DNA of 64,000 bases. Origin: Bacillus sp. EB106-08-02-XG196. GTDB taxonomy: Bacteria; Bacillota; Bacilli; Bacillales; Cytobacillaceae. This document shows positions 42,124 to 51,809 of this stretch, in pieces; the stretch's first letter is position 1, and each line of letters begins with the position of its first letter. Made by a program: the position numbers and the translations under genes. The stretch is from the NCBI RefSeq assembly GCF_013396335.1, contig NZ_JABWSY010000008.1, forward strand, positions 1 to 64,000. The letters are read 5' to 3'. Below the pieces are notes generated by a model that worked only from the letters and a program-made list of their open reading frames with translations, searched no databases and was not told where the DNA came from.

Positions 42124-43554
42124 ATGTCGATGAAAACAAGCGAAGATAAGTTTACGGACCGCGTTGATAAAGGGCTGCACGATTCCTTCATGCGCGGTGC
42201 GGTTTCGAGTGCCCAAGGGCGATTTCAATCACGTCGTTTAAGTGCTGCCGAAGAGTTAGGGAACTGGGAGGAATGGCGCTCACACGGGGAAGAAATCCGC
42301 CAGCATGTACTGGAAAACCTAGACTATTATTTATATCAGCTAAGTGAAAATGTCGCGAAGCGTGGAGGACATGTCTTCTTTGCGCAAACTGCTGAAGAGG
42401 CAACGGAGTATATTAAGAATGTGGCGGAAAAGAAAAATGCGAAAAAGATTGTAAAATCCAAATCGATGGTGACGGAAGAAATCAATTTAAATGCAGGTCT
42501 TGAGCAATTAGGCTGTGAAGTAATTGAAACCGATCTAGGAGAATACATCTTGCAAGTGGATGACCACGAGCCTCCTTCTCACATTGTTGTTCCTGCGCTC
42601 CACAAAAATAAGGAACAAATCCGCGATGTTTTTAAAGAAAAGCATGGATATCAACAGACAGAAAAACCTGAAGAGCTCGCTTTACATGCACGTGAAAAAC
42701 TGCGTCAGGAATATTTGAGTGCTGATATCGGAATCACAGGATGTAACTTTGCCATTGCGGACACCGGCTCGATTACCCTCGTGACAAATGAAGGAAATGC
42801 CGATTTGGTATGCGCCTTACCGAAAACACAAATTACCGTTATGGGCATGGAAAGACTGGTTCCATCCTTTGAAGAGATGGAGGTCCTTGTTAGCTTGTTA
42901 ACGAGAAGTGCTGTAGGGCAGAAACTGACAAGCTATATCACCACGTTAACAGGCCCGAAAGAGGACGGCGATGTCGACGGACCCGAAGAGTTTCACCTGG
43001 TCATTGTCGATAACGGCAGATCGGACATTCTTGGCGGTGAATTCCAATCGATTCTTCAATGCATCCGCTGTGCAGCCTGTGTAAATGTCTGTCCCGTTTA
43101 TCGGCATGTCGGCGGTCATTCATACGGCTCCATCTATTCTGGTCCTGTCGGTGCGGTGCTTTCACCGTTACTTGGCGGATATGATGATTATAAAGAGTTA
43201 CCATATGCCTCTACTTTATGCGGGGCCTGTACAGAGGCATGTCCGGTGAAGATTCCGCTCCATCAGCTTCTTCATAAACATCGCCAAGTCATCGTGGAAA
43301 AAGAAGGACGAGCTCCGATATCTGAAAAGCTTTTGATGAAGGCATTCGGTTTTGGTGCATCCTCCCCTGCTCTTTATAAATTTGGTTCAAAACTAGCAGC
43401 ACCAGTCATGTCACCATTTACGAAGGATGATAAAATCTCAAAAGGTCCGGGACCATTAAAAGCATGGACAGAATCCAGAGATTTCCCAGCACCAAATAAA
43501 GAAAGATTCCGTGATTGGTTTAAAAATCGTCCACAAGGAGGGAATCCATCATGA
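42124..43554 (+). CDS. lutB: L-lactate utilisation iron-sulfur protein LutB
   Basis: This 476-residue protein has an N-terminal LUD domain (about residues 70-290; [20 protein letters not shown]) and two C-terminal 4Fe-4S motifs, [15 protein letters not shown] (about 313) and [13 protein letters not shown] (about 364). It is the electron-transfer subunit of the LutABC lactate oxidase. GGGGGATG precedes the start. Its stop overlaps the lutC start (ATGA). Confidence 0.93.
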   Translation: MSMKTSEDKFTDRVDKGLHDSFMRGAVSSAQGRFQSRRLSAAEELGNWEEWRSHGEEIRQHVLENLDYYLYQLSENVAKRGGHVFFAQTAEEATEYIKNVAEKKNAKKIVKSKSMVTEEINLNAGLEQLGCEVIETDLGEYILQVDDHEPPSHIVVPALHKNKEQIRDVFKEKHGYQQTEKPEELALHAREKLRQEYLSADIGITGCNFAIADTGSITLVTNEGNADLVCALPKTQITVMGMERLVPSFEEMEVLVSLLTRSAVGQKLTSYITTLTGPKEDGDVDGPEEFHLVIVDNGRSDILGGEFQSILQCIRCAACVNVCPVYRHVGGHSYGSIYSGPVGAVLSPLLGGYDDYKELPYASTLCGACTEACPVKIPLHQLLHKHRQVIVEKEGRAPISEKLLMKAFGFGASSPALYKFGSKLAAPVMSPFTKDDKISKGPGPLKAWTESRDFPAPNKERFRDWFKNRPQGGNPS

Positions 43555-44267
43555 CCGGTATCATACAGAATCGCGAGACTTTTTTAGGAAAAATCGCCAG
43601 CTCACTTGGCCGTAAACAAAAAATGGAAATAGAAAAACCGGTCTGGAATTTTCATCCCCAAGATGAAGTTCTAAAAGGCGCTACACAAGATGAGCTTGTA
43701 GAGGTATTGCGAGAACAATGTAAAAATATTCATACGAATTTTGTCATGACCTCAACGGCTTCGCTATCGGACTCACTACAAGAAGTGATAAACCACTATG
43801 GCGGCGGACCCATTGTCACATGGAAAGATGAGCGCTTTTCTCAATTTGGTCTCGAAAAGTTAATGAAGGAAGAATGGCCTCAGGAGGGGATTGATCTTCA
43901 TATTTGGGATCATACAAAAGGCGAAGAAAATATCATGAAGGCCGAGGCTGCCAATGTCGGAATTACCATCAGTGATGTAACACTGGCAGAATCAGGCACA
44001 GCAGTTCTCTTCAGCAGCAAGGATAAAGGCAGAACTGTCAGCTTTTTACCGGCGACTTCTATCATTATTATTCCGAAAAGCAGCATCGTTCCCCGCATGA
44101 CACAAGCGGCCCGTATCATAAATGAAAAAGTAAAAAACGGCGAACAAATCGCCTCCTGCATCAACTTCATCACAGGACCAAGCAACTCAGCAGACATCGA
44201 AATGATCCTAGTCGTTGGCGTGCATGGACCCATTAAAGCAACCTACATCATTGTAGATGATATTTAA
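43551..44267 (+). CDS. lutC: Lactate utilisation protein LutC
   Basis: This 238-residue LUD-domain protein shows the family motifs [20 protein letters not shown] (about residues 141-160) and the C-terminal [21 protein letters not shown] (split by family-conserved glycines). It is the third subunit of LutABC; the four-base overlap with lutB shows tight coupling. AGGAGGG lies inside the lutB end. A strong terminator follows. Confidence 0.92.
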   Translation: MTGIIQNRETFLGKIASSLGRKQKMEIEKPVWNFHPQDEVLKGATQDELVEVLREQCKNIHTNFVMTSTASLSDSLQEVINHYGGGPIVTWKDERFSQFGLEKLMKEEWPQEGIDLHIWDHTKGEENIMKAEAANVGITISDVTLAESGTAVLFSSKDKGRTVSFLPATSIIIIPKSSIVPRMTQAARIINEKVKNGEQIASCINFITGPSNSADIEMILVVGVHGPIKATYIIVDDI

Positions 44268-44270
44268 TAA

Positions 44271-44306
44271 AAAACAACTCATCTTAAAAAAGATGAGTTG
44301 TTCTAT
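44271..44306 (+). terminator. Terminator of lutABC
   Basis: Perfect stem AACAACTCATCTT / AAGATGAGTTGTT closing an A-rich loop, then a short T run. Confidence 0.85.
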
Positions 44307-44340
44307 TTAAGAAACAAATGATTAGTCGTGCTTCATTTCA

Positions 44341-45177
44341 TTAAAAACCAACGCTCATTGTGTCTGGATGTGATCCTGCACGACTGTCTTGATGGAGTCC
44401 ATCGATTTTTTCCATATCTTCTGCGGATAATTCAAAATCAAAAACGTTTGAGTTATCAATCATTCGTTGTTCTTTAACAGACTTTGGAATCGTAATGACC
44501 CCATGTTGAAGATCCCAGCGCAAGATAACTTGTGCGACGGATTTATTATATTTATGAGCGATCTCTTCAAGAATAGGATGGTTTAGAAGCTGGCCTTGTT
44601 TCAACGGCGACCACGCTTCAAGTTGAATCCCTTCGTTTTTACAATAGGCTAGCAGCTCTTTTTGTGTTAAATGTGGATGGAACTCTACCTGGTTGACCAT
44701 CGGTTTAATTTCAGCAGAAGCGATTAAATCCTCTAAATGGTGAACCTGGAAGTTACAGACGCCAATAGCACGCACACGCCCCTGTTTGTAAAGCTCTTCA
44801 AAAGCCTTCCATGTCTCTTTATATTTATCTTTCCCTGGCCAGTGAATTAAATAAAGATCCAAGTAATCGAGCCCAAGCTTGTTAAGACTGGTTTCGAAGG
44901 CCTTCAAGGTTGATTCATAGCCTTGATCGGCATTCCAAAGCTTTGTCGTAATAAACAAGTCTTCACGGGGAACACCCGATTCTCTAATGGCTTGTCCAAC
45001 ACCTTCTTCATTCTTATAAAAAGAAGCGGTGTCGATACTCGTGTATCCATTCCTTATTCCTGCTTTTACAGACTGGATAACCTCTTCCCCATCGGTTACT
45101 TTAAAAACGCCCAATCCCATCCATGGCATTTTCACACCATTATGTAAGGTAGTGGTGTCCTTTAAATTTGTTGGCAT
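44341..45177 (-). CDS. Aldo/keto reductase (YvgN/YtbE-like)
   Basis: This 278-residue NADPH-dependent AKR of the AKR5 type is a TIM barrel. The catalytic set is visible: Asp and Tyr in [15 protein letters not shown] (about residues 47-61), Lys in [11 protein letters not shown] (about 78), and His in YLIHWPGKD (about 111). The cofactor-binding [13 protein letters not shown] lies near 231. Such enzymes reduce methylglyoxal and other aldehydes. GGAGGAG precedes the ATG. It is a single gene between lutC and kdgA, both separated by hairpins or REP remnants. Confidence 0.88.
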   Translation of the reverse strand: MPTNLKDTTTLHNGVKMPWMGLGVFKVTDGEEVIQSVKAGIRNGYTSIDTASFYKNEEGVGQAIRESGVPREDLFITTKLWNADQGYESTLKAFETSLNKLGLDYLDLYLIHWPGKDKYKETWKAFEELYKQGRVRAIGVCNFQVHHLEDLIASAEIKPMVNQVEFHPHLTQKELLAYCKNEGIQLEAWSPLKQGQLLNHPILEEIAHKYNKSVAQVILRWDLQHGVITIPKSVKEQRMIDNSNVFDFELSAEDMEKIDGLHQDSRAGSHPDTMSVGF

Positions 45178-45234
45178 CCTATTTTCTCCTCCTTTTTATT
45201 GCTCGATTCCTGTTTTTTTCAAAAGTGATCATTG

Positions 45235-45249
45235 GAACCGTCCCCGTGT
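45235..45249. repeat. REP-like half element, copy 7
   Basis: Only one arm, GGAACCGTCCCCGTG, remains just downstream of the kdgA stop. It is probably a decayed copy. Confidence 0.5.
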
Positions 45250-45253
45250 CCCT

Positions 45254-45901
45254 TTAGCCCCTTGCAGCCTGCACCTTAGCAATATATTGTCGTGCATATT
45301 CGGTGATTTTTTCGTATTCTCCTGTTTTGGCTGGTGCTACTAGGTTGCCGCCTACTCCAACCGCGACACATCCATTATTGATCCATTGTTCAACGTTATC
45401 TAAATCCACTCCGCCAGTTGGCATGATGTTTACTTGTGGAAGCGGTGCTTTAATGGATTTCACAAACTCAGGACCAAATGCATTCCCAGGGAACAATTTA
45501 ACGATATCCACTCCAGCTTCTAGTGCACGTTTGATCTCGGTGATCGTCATGCAGCCTGGCATATAAGGCACTTGATAGAGATTACATAGCTTTGCCGTTT
45601 CCTCATCAAATGCGGGACTAACAACGAACTCCGCTCCTGCTAGAATCGCAATTCTGGCTGTTGCAGCATCAAGAACCGTACCTGCCCCAATCACCACATT
45701 ACTATGATCCTTATACAAGGAAGCTAATTCTTTAATCACTTCATCGGCGCCTTGCACGGTAAAGGTAACCTCAATTCCTTGAATACCACCCTCAACACAG
45801 GCTTCGGAAATCTTAACGGCCTCTTCCTTTGAATCTGCCCTGACAACAGCCACAACTCCACATTCAGTCACTTTTGATAAAATATTAATTTTTTTCATCA
45901 T
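45254..45901 (-). CDS. kdgA: KDPG/KHG aldolase
   Basis: This protein of about 215 residues is a class I aldolase that splits 2-keto-3-deoxy-6-phosphogluconate to pyruvate and glyceraldehyde 3-phosphate. The catalytic Glu is in GIEVTFTV (about 43) and the Schiff-base Lys in DIVKLFPGNAFGPEF (about 131). The phosphate-binding MPTGGVDLDNV lies near 159. Of three clustered ATGs, the second (45901) has AAAGG at suitable spacing. It is divergent from the IclR regulator and about 1.5 kb from the KDG kinase, completing the KDG branch of uronate catabolism. Confidence 0.9.
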   Translation of the reverse strand: MMKKINILSKVTECGVVAVVRADSKEEAVKISEACVEGGIQGIEVTFTVQGADEVIKELASLYKDHSNVVIGAGTVLDAATARIAILAGAEFVVSPAFDEETAKLCNLYQVPYMPGCMTITEIKRALEAGVDIVKLFPGNAFGPEFVKSIKAPLPQVNIMPTGGVDLDNVEQWINNGCVAVGVGGNLVAPAKTGEYEKITEYARQYIAKVQAARG

Positions 45902-46084
45902 GTCCATCCTTTCTGCTAATCCATTCTTTTTAAAAAAATAATAGTAAAATAATTGGCTATATTAAATGATTGATTTTACAAACTGCCTCTATTTAACGTA
46001 TCATATAGTAGAATGATGTTTCATAATAAACAACATATAAATGGAATATCTTCTAAATTTCACCAATAAAAGAGGTAGAATGTA

Positions 46085-46849
46085 ATGTCTAATGTTCAAT
46101 CCATTGAACGTGCCCTAACCATATTAAACAAGCTTTCCGAATACCCCGACGGCCTTCAAATTGCGCGTCTGACGGAGCAGGTTGGTCTAACCAAAAGTAC
46201 GATTCATCGTCTGTTAGCTACTTTAGTAAGTATGAATTATGTGGTAAAGGATGAAGAAACAGACAAATATAAACTCGGATTACAGGTCCTCTTTCTTTCT
46301 AGAAACCTATTAAATAACTCAAGTATTGTGACGATAGCAAAACCTTATCTCGAGAAACTATCACAAGAAGTCAATGAAACCGTTCATCTATGCATAGAGG
46401 ATCACGGAGAAGTGATTTATATCGATAAAATTGAAAGTAATCAGACCATCCGAATGTATTCTCGCATTGGAAGCCGTGCTCCCATGTATTGTACAGGTGT
46501 AGGAAAGGTATTACTCTCAGATGCTGCTCTAGACCATCTTGAACAAGTGATTTCAAATACTGAGTTTATTCCCAAGACTCCGTACACAATCACCTCAAAG
46601 GAAGCCTTTTTAAAAGAAATTGAAATGGTTAAGATCCAAGGTTATGCATTAGATAATTCTGAGAATGAAGAAGTTTTAAGATGTATCGCTGCACCAATCT
46701 ACGATCACAAAGGAAAAATCATTGCAAGCTTTAGTATTTCGGGACCGAGTAATCGTGTGACAATGGAATTGATCAACAGTGCATTAATTGAAAAAATGAA
46801 ACAGTATAGTATAGCAATCTCAAGGAACCTAGGATACTCTGGTTCTTGA
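46085..46849 (+). CDS. kdgR: IclR-family regulator, probably of KDG/uronate genes (KdgR-like)
   Basis: This 254-residue protein has an N-terminal winged helix (about residues 1-65; SIERALTILNKLSEYP, then GLTKSTIHRLLATL). The C-terminal IclR effector domain (about 80-245) carries GRAPMYCTGVGKVLLSD-like sequence (GSRAPMYCTGVGKVLLSD, about 133-150). It lies between kdgA (divergent) and the kduI-kduD-kdgT-kdgK operon (convergent), so it most likely controls both. A GTTCC-N7-GGAAC palindrome upstream of kduI could be its site. Ligand is probably KDG, by context. Confidence 0.8.
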   Translation: MSNVQSIERALTILNKLSEYPDGLQIARLTEQVGLTKSTIHRLLATLVSMNYVVKDEETDKYKLGLQVLFLSRNLLNNSSIVTIAKPYLEKLSQEVNETVHLCIEDHGEVIYIDKIESNQTIRMYSRIGSRAPMYCTGVGKVLLSDAALDHLEQVISNTEFIPKTPYTITSKEAFLKEIEMVKIQGYALDNSENEEVLRCIAAPIYDHKGKIIASFSISGPSNRVTMELINSALIEKMKQYSIAISRNLGYSGS

Positions 46850-46857
46850 TGATAGGT

Positions 46858-46891
46858 GGTATTCTCGAATCCTTCGAGAATACCCTTTTTT
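46858..46891 (+). terminator. Terminator after the IclR regulator
   Basis: The perfect 12-bp stem GGTATTCTCGAA / TTCGAGAATACC with a three-base loop, then CTTTTTT. Confidence 0.88.
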
Positions 46892-46932
46892 ATAAAGGCT
46901 GCGTTCTAACTGAAAGTTGATTTGAAAAATAA

Positions 46933-47285
46933 ACGGAGAAATTCCGGTTAAATTGGGAAATACCCATATTTCCCTAATTATAAGGGGAGTTTTTCCGCTT
47001 ATATTGTCCATATCCTTGGATTTTGTCTTTTTTAGAGCAGTTAACCGGAATATCGAGACTGTCGATTAACTCATTTAACCTTTTAGAAAACGAAGATTCC
47101 AACTATTTTCTACCTAAATAGATATAAAAAACTATAAAAAGTAGCTAAAAAAGCAAATATTTGGTCACAATTTCATCAAATTGGAGTTGCTGAATTTCAC
47201 TTGCATAATTAATCGACAGTCTCATATCTCCGCCTATATCAGCTTCTTTAGCGCCCTCTACATACATTAGCCGGAAATTCTCCGT
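46933..47285. repeat. Nested inverted-repeat element between kdgR and kdgK
   Basis: Outer arms ACGGAGAAATTCCGGTTAA (46933-46951) and TTAGCCGGAAATTCTCCGT (47267-47285) are inverted copies with few differences. Inside, GAGACTGTCGATTAA (47055-47069) pairs exactly with TTAATCGACAGTCTC (47209-47223). TTAACCGGAAT (47041-47051) is an exact inverse of part of the left arm. No ORF is present. It fills most of the 550-bp gene-free gap and may be a non-autonomous mobile element. Confidence 0.65.
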
Positions 47286-47399
47286 CTATTATTCCTACAC
47301 GAAAATCAACAATGAATACTAACAGAGCTTTTATTAAAGAACACTAAAAGCAAAAGCAAAGAAAACGCTAAAAATGGTTTTCTTTACTTTTGCAAACAA

Positions 47400-48350
47400 C
47401 TAAAGCTCTACTTTCGAGCCTTTCATATAACCTTCTAAACTCTCTCGATCAGGTAAACCGTCATTATCTCCTGGTGACATGACGGCAAGAGCCCCAATGG
47501 CTGCCCCGCGTTTAACCGCTTCCTCGATAGGAAGACCTTCCAGTATTCCGCTGACCACACCAACAGCAAAGCCATCACCAGCTCCTACTGTGTCGACTAC
47601 TTTCTCTACAGGGAAACCCTCCGTATAAAATGCTTCTCCTTCAGAGCTGGTAAATGCACCTTTTGCCCCAAGCTTGATGACAACGGTTTTTACACCCGCA
47701 GCATGATAGTAAGCCGCAATCTCATGAACGTCTTCGCTGCCTGTTAACAGCTTCGCTTCTTCAATACCAGGAAGAACGATGTCTGCCTGACAAGCTAGAT
47801 CATTAATAACTTGAGCCATTTCCTGTTTATCAGACCAGAGACCGGGACGCAAATTAGGATCATAAGAAATTTGCACTCCCCTTGCTCGTGCCTCTTTCAT
47901 CAATTCATAAACCATCTCCCGGCAGCCAGTCGACAATGCTGGCGGGATGCCTGTCAAATGAATATGGTCGAAGCCATCCCAGTTCAAATTTGCAATGGTT
48001 TCAAGATTCATATGGGAAGCTGCAGAATTCTTGCGCGCGGAGAACACTTCCGGGTCACCGCTTGCCACCTTTTGCTTCCACTGCATTCCCGTCAAAAGAT
48101 GAGGATCATATGACACATAACGAGTATCAATTTTGTTCATTTGCAGGAATTTTTCGATGTTTTTCCCAAATGGGTCGCTTCCCAATTGGGTAATATACGT
48201 AACAGTATGTCCTAAACGAGACATACCGATAGAGAAGTTAACCTCAGCACCTGCAACAAATCGATTAAAACGATCAACATTTTCTAATGGACCCTCTTGC
48301 TCTGCAACAAAAAGTGCCATAGGTTCCCCCACTGTAATAATTCGACTCAT
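47400..48350 (-). CDS. kdgK: 2-dehydro-3-deoxygluconokinase
   Basis: This 316-residue PfkB-family kinase phosphorylates KDG to KDPG. It has the N-terminal VAGAEVNFSIGMSRLG (about 32-47), the Gly-rich GIPPALSTGCREMV region, and the catalytic VDTVGAGDGFAVGVVSG (about 249-265) with the anion hole GAGD and catalytic Asp. GGGAGG precedes the ATG. It is last in the minus-strand operon kduI-kduD-kdgT-kdgK and feeds the nearby KdgA aldolase. Confidence 0.92.
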   Translation of the reverse strand: MSRIITVGEPMALFVAEQEGPLENVDRFNRFVAGAEVNFSIGMSRLGHTVTYITQLGSDPFGKNIEKFLQMNKIDTRYVSYDPHLLTGMQWKQKVASGDPEVFSARKNSAASHMNLETIANLNWDGFDHIHLTGIPPALSTGCREMVYELMKEARARGVQISYDPNLRPGLWSDKQEMAQVINDLACQADIVLPGIEEAKLLTGSEDVHEIAAYYHAAGVKTVVIKLGAKGAFTSSEGEAFYTEGFPVEKVVDTVGAGDGFAVGVVSGILEGLPIEEAVKRGAAIGALAVMSPGDNDGLPDRESLEGYMKGSKVEL

Positions 48351-48402
48351 GTGAATTCCTCCCTGAATGTAAAGAGAGACATAGATATGTCTCCCTAGGT
48401 TA

Positions 48403-49395
48403 TTAAGCCGTAAGTTTTTCCCCTTTTTTACTTCCTAAATCCCCATTTTTCTTTTTCATATAATTAGAATAATAAGCTGCCAATATAGGTACGACTATCG
48501 ATGTAACAATGACGGACGTTGCCACCATCGCAGTAGCGGATTGTGCTGCTGTAAGAAATTCCGGTTTCATTTCGGCAATCAGCATTGGGTTGGCTACTGC
48601 AGCCCCGGCTGTACTAGAAGCAGCAAGTCCTGCTGTGCCATTGCCTTTTCCGATAAATTTATCTGCCAGCATTAATGGAACACCTGTAATAATGATGACG
48701 AGAACACCTAGTAAAATACCACTAAGACCTGTTTTTCCAATTACCGCTAAGTCAATCGTGTTACCTAAAGCAAAACCAAAGAATGGAATCATTGTTTCTG
48801 TCGCTCTACTAAAGAATTCACGTAAATCTTTATCAAGGTTACCAAGAGTAAAACCAATTAGGAAAGGTAATACTGCACCAACAAAAGCTTGCGGTTCAAA
48901 CACAGCTACACCCGTACTGCCTAAAATCAACATGGTTACTAACGGGCCTGATTCAAGGGACATTAAGACAAATGCGCCCGCATCTTCTTTTGAGCCATAT
49001 TGCTGCATAATAGAGGCATAAAGACCACCATTTGTCATATCCATTGCGGCTACTAGCGCAAGAACGGTAAATCCAGCAAATATACCTGTTTGTATTCCAG
49101 CAACCGGCAGGAATTGCATAGCAATAACGGCAACTACCCATGCAACCGCTATCTTTGTAATGACAAGTGTTCCTGATTTTAATAAAACCTTACCTGATGC
49201 TTTAATATTGATACTTGCACCCATACAGAAAAACCATACTGCTAAAATTGGAACCGTACCTGATATCAATCCATTGGTAAATCCTCCGAAATACTCGCCC
49301 GCTCCGGGTGTAAACGTATGGACAAGGGCCCCTAATATTAATGGAACTAACATTAATCCACCTGGGATTTTTTTAATTGACTTCAAAATATTCAT
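48403..49395 (-). CDS. kdgT: 2-keto-3-deoxygluconate permease
   Basis: This 330-residue protein has about ten membrane helices of the KdgT family. Typical segments are [20 protein letters not shown] at the N-terminus and [25 protein letters not shown] near residue 116. It imports KDG with protons. It is third gene of the uronate operon, 52 bases from kdgK and about 240 bases from kduD; the longer gap contains a stem CTGGGAGAC / GTCTCCCAG (49575-49602). Confidence 0.9.
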   Translation of the reverse strand: MNILKSIKKIPGGLMLVPLILGALVHTFTPGAGEYFGGFTNGLISGTVPILAVWFFCMGASINIKASGKVLLKSGTLVITKIAVAWVVAVIAMQFLPVAGIQTGIFAGFTVLALVAAMDMTNGGLYASIMQQYGSKEDAGAFVLMSLESGPLVTMLILGSTGVAVFEPQAFVGAVLPFLIGFTLGNLDKDLREFFSRATETMIPFFGFALGNTIDLAVIGKTGLSGILLGVLVIIITGVPLMLADKFIGKGNGTAGLAASSTAGAAVANPMLIAEMKPEFLTAAQSATAMVATSVIVTSIVVPILAAYYSNYMKKKNGDLGSKKGEKLTA

Positions 49396-49634
49396 TTTGA
49401 ATACCTGCCTCTCAAGTCTGCATAAGGATATTTAATCTACTGGACTACAACGATGGTCTACTCGAAACCGTTACCTCAAATTTGCATTTGCTATCGCTTA
49501 CAATTTCACTTTAAGGACTACTTTTCTCACCTTTTGTTTTTCGCCGGCGATAATCCCCGCCAAATGAGAATCCTCTGGGAGACAGATCATAACGTCTCCC
49601 AGATTCATCGCTATCCGCTGTGTGTTCCTGCGTT

Positions 49635-50411
49635 TTAGCGAACTAACCAACCGCCGTCAACGGCAAGAACATGTCCATTCATATAATCAGATGCCTGACT
49701 AGCTAGGAATACAACTACTCCCATGTAGTCTGCCGGTGTAGCCCAACGTCCAGCTGGAATACGAGAAAGAATATCTGCACTCCGCTCTTCATCTGCACGA
49801 ATGGGAGCCGTATTAGCTGTTGCAACATAGCCTGGTGCAATCGCATTAATTTGGACATTATATTGTGCTAACTCATTTGCAAAGGATTTAGTAATACCAG
49901 CAACGGCATGCTTACTTGCTGTGTATGGCGGAACAAATTTACCACCTTGGAAGGACAGCATCGAACAGATATTAATGATTTTTCCACTTTTTTGCTGTAC
50001 CATTACTTTGGCAACGGCTTGGCTTAGGAGATAGACTGCGTTCAGGTTAATTTCCATAACAGCATCCCAATCTTCTTCCTTGTATTCAAGTAACGGATTA
50101 CGTCTGATTGTCCCAGCATTATTAACAAGAACATCAATTCTTCCATATACACTTAGGCAAGTATCAACAATGGACTGTAAACTTTCTCTAGCTGTTAAAT
50201 CTGCTTGATGAAAATATACTTTTCTTCCTGTTTCTTCAATAAGCTCTCTTGTTTCATCCCAGTTCGTATCATAAGAGACAATAAATAGATCTGCACCTGC
50301 TTTCGCTAGTGCGACAGCATACCCTTGGCCAAGACCAGTATTTCCTCCTGTCACTATTGCAGCCTTACCTGTTAAATTAAAAAAATCTAGTGAAAAATCT
50401 CTTAAACTCAT
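49635..50411 (-). CDS. kduD: 2-dehydro-3-deoxy-D-gluconate 5-dehydrogenase (SDR)
   Basis: This 258-residue short-chain dehydrogenase has the cofactor motif VTGGNTGLGQGYAVAL (about residues 20-35), NNAGTIRRN (about 94), and the catalytic Ser and Tyr-Lys in SMLSFQGG and YTASKHAV (about 159-166). It converts 2,5-diketo-3-deoxygluconate to KDG after KduI. It is second in the operon, 48 bases after kduI. Confidence 0.92.
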   Translation of the reverse strand: MSLRDFSLDFFNLTGKAAIVTGGNTGLGQGYAVALAKAGADLFIVSYDTNWDETRELIEETGRKVYFHQADLTARESLQSIVDTCLSVYGRIDVLVNNAGTIRRNPLLEYKEEDWDAVMEINLNAVYLLSQAVAKVMVQQKSGKIINICSMLSFQGGKFVPPYTASKHAVAGITKSFANELAQYNVQINAIAPGYVATANTAPIRADEERSADILSRIPAGRWATPADYMGVVVFLASQASDYMNGHVLAVDGGWLVR

Positions 50412-50459
50412 TATATAGCACCCCTATATTTCTATTTTAGTAGTCTGACTTATTTCAAA

Positions 50460-51290
50460 TTATCTCAATTCGTCCATTGTTACTTGATCCATATCGTTGT
50501 AGATTTTATTATCGCCTGCCATTGCCCAGATAAAAGTATAATGGCTTGTAGCAGCCCCACAATGAATCGACCATGGAGGTGAAATCACCGCTTGTTCGTT
50601 TTTCATCACGATGTGACGCGTCTGTGTTGGTTCGCCCATCATATGGAACATTCTTGCATTTTCATCTAAATCAATATAGAGGTAAACTTCACTTCTCCGG
50701 TCATGTGTATGTGTTGGCATTGAATTCCACACACTTCCTGTACTTAATTGAGTCATCCCCATAACAACCTGACAGCTCTGAATTCCTTCTTTGTGAATCA
50801 TTCTGCGAATAACTCGATCATTTGCAGTTTCTAATGCTCCTAATCTATCACCTTCAATGTCTTTAAAGGCAACGTGCTGAGTCGGATATTCTTTGTGAGC
50901 TGGTGCAGAATACAAATAAAATTTTGCAGGAGATTCTGCTGATTCACTTGAGAAAAGCAGCTCTTTTTTACCTAATCCGATATACAAGCAATCTTTATTT
51001 TCCATAGCATAGGTTTCACCATCAACAGTGATACTTCCGGTGCCGCCAACATTGAAAATCCCCACTTCTCTTCTCTCTAGGAAATAGTCAGCTTTCATCT
51101 GATCATTACCCTTTAAAGAAATCGTTTCTTCAATAGGCGTGATTCCGCCAGTAATTGCACGTTCTTCCATCGAATAAACCAGTTTAATTTCTCCTGGTAC
51201 AAATAATTCTTCTATTAAATAATGTTTACGAATTTCTTCCGTAGTAAATGTTTTGGCATGATCTGGGTGTGTTGAATACCTGATTTCCAA
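50460..51290 (-). CDS. kduI: 5-keto-4-deoxyuronate isomerase
   Basis: This 276-residue cupin-type Zn enzyme isomerises 4-deoxy-L-threo-5-hexosulose uronate from pectate or hyaluronate breakdown. Metal ligands lie in MPTHTHDRRSEVYLY (about residues 194-208) and SIHCGA (about 245). The start is TTG with AGGAGAGG 6 bases upstream. It is the first gene of the minus-strand operon, with a good promoter and a palindrome upstream. No polygalacturonate or hyaluronate lyase is in the window. Confidence 0.92.
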   Translation of the reverse strand: MEIRYSTHPDHAKTFTTEEIRKHYLIEELFVPGEIKLVYSMEERAITGGITPIEETISLKGNDQMKADYFLERREVGIFNVGGTGSITVDGETYAMENKDCLYIGLGKKELLFSSESAESPAKFYLYSAPAHKEYPTQHVAFKDIEGDRLGALETANDRVIRRMIHKEGIQSCQVVMGMTQLSTGSVWNSMPTHTHDRRSEVYLYIDLDENARMFHMMGEPTQTRHIVMKNEQAVISPPWSIHCGAATSHYTFIWAMAGDNKIYNDMDQVTMDELR

Positions 51291-51323
51291 AGTGTACCTC
51301 TCCTTTTATGTAGTAATTTTTAC

Positions 51324-51340
51324 GTTCCGTATTGTGGAAC
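51324..51340 (-). promoter_or_regulatory. Putative IclR-type operator before kduI
   Basis: GTTCC-N7-GGAAC, a palindrome of the length and form bound by IclR-family proteins, sits just downstream of the kduI -10. The neighbouring word TTATGAAACGT (51344-51354, minus strand) recurs with one change upstream of kdgA (46018-46028). Confidence 0.55.
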
Positions 51341-51356
51341 TACGTTTCATAATTTA

Positions 51357-51385
51357 ATTATAACGCTTCCTTTTCAAAAAATCAA
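51357..51385 (-). promoter_or_regulatory. kduI operon promoter
   Basis: On the minus strand, a -35 TTGATT (51380-51385), a 17-bp spacer and a consensus -10 TATAAT (51357-51362). Confidence 0.7.
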
Positions 51386-51428
51386 AGTTTTAATGTGAAG
51401 AAATAGTGAACCTTTTTGGAGACCATAG

Positions 51429-51606
51429 GGGACCATAAGGACGGTTCGAGATCGCTGAAAAAGTCCAATTTTAAAAAACAAGAAGGCAATTACCTACTAT
51501 ATGTAGATAACTGCCTTCTTTTATTTATTATATATTGATGAAAATTCGTATTCATTGTTCATATTAACGACTTTTTCAGTGGCTTCGGACGGTTCTCCCG
51601 GTCTAA
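51429..51606. repeat. REP-like element, copy 8, split by a TIR element
   Basis: Left remnant GGGGACCATAAGGACGGTTC and right remnant GGACGGTTCTCCCGGTC flank a 139-bp element. The nine bases GGACGGTTC occur on both sides (51439-51447 and 51587-51595), an exact direct duplication. Confidence 0.78.
51448..51586. mobile_element. Small TIR (MITE-like) element, short version
   Basis: Ends GAGATCGCTGAAAAAGTC and GACTTTTTCAGTGGCTTC are inverted repeats. An internal 18-bp-stem hairpin (51480-51520) matches the one in the element at 38069-38488. There is no ORF and no tandem array. A nine-base direct repeat flanks it. The remaining gap up to the sensor kinase (51607-51809) is AT-rich with nothing specific. 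Confidence 0.8.
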
Positions 51607-51809
51607 ACACTCTAGTTGCTGGGTTTCTTGCACTGGATCAAAATACTGCTCCAAGTTATTCACACTAAATTATTTATCATTTTCAAACGAAAAAAATATC
51701 CATTTTAAATACTCTCCATTCGTCACAATGTGCCGCCCCAAAAAATCTCGTCTATGTTACTATTAGAATGAAAAGGCAGCTCATGCATTTCTTAGAGGTG
51801 AAGTATAAG

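Noticed and set aside
51480-51520. Hairpin as an independent riboswitch or small RNA
   Set aside because: It lies inside the TIR element and recurs in the second copy, so it is part of that element; it may act as a terminator there.
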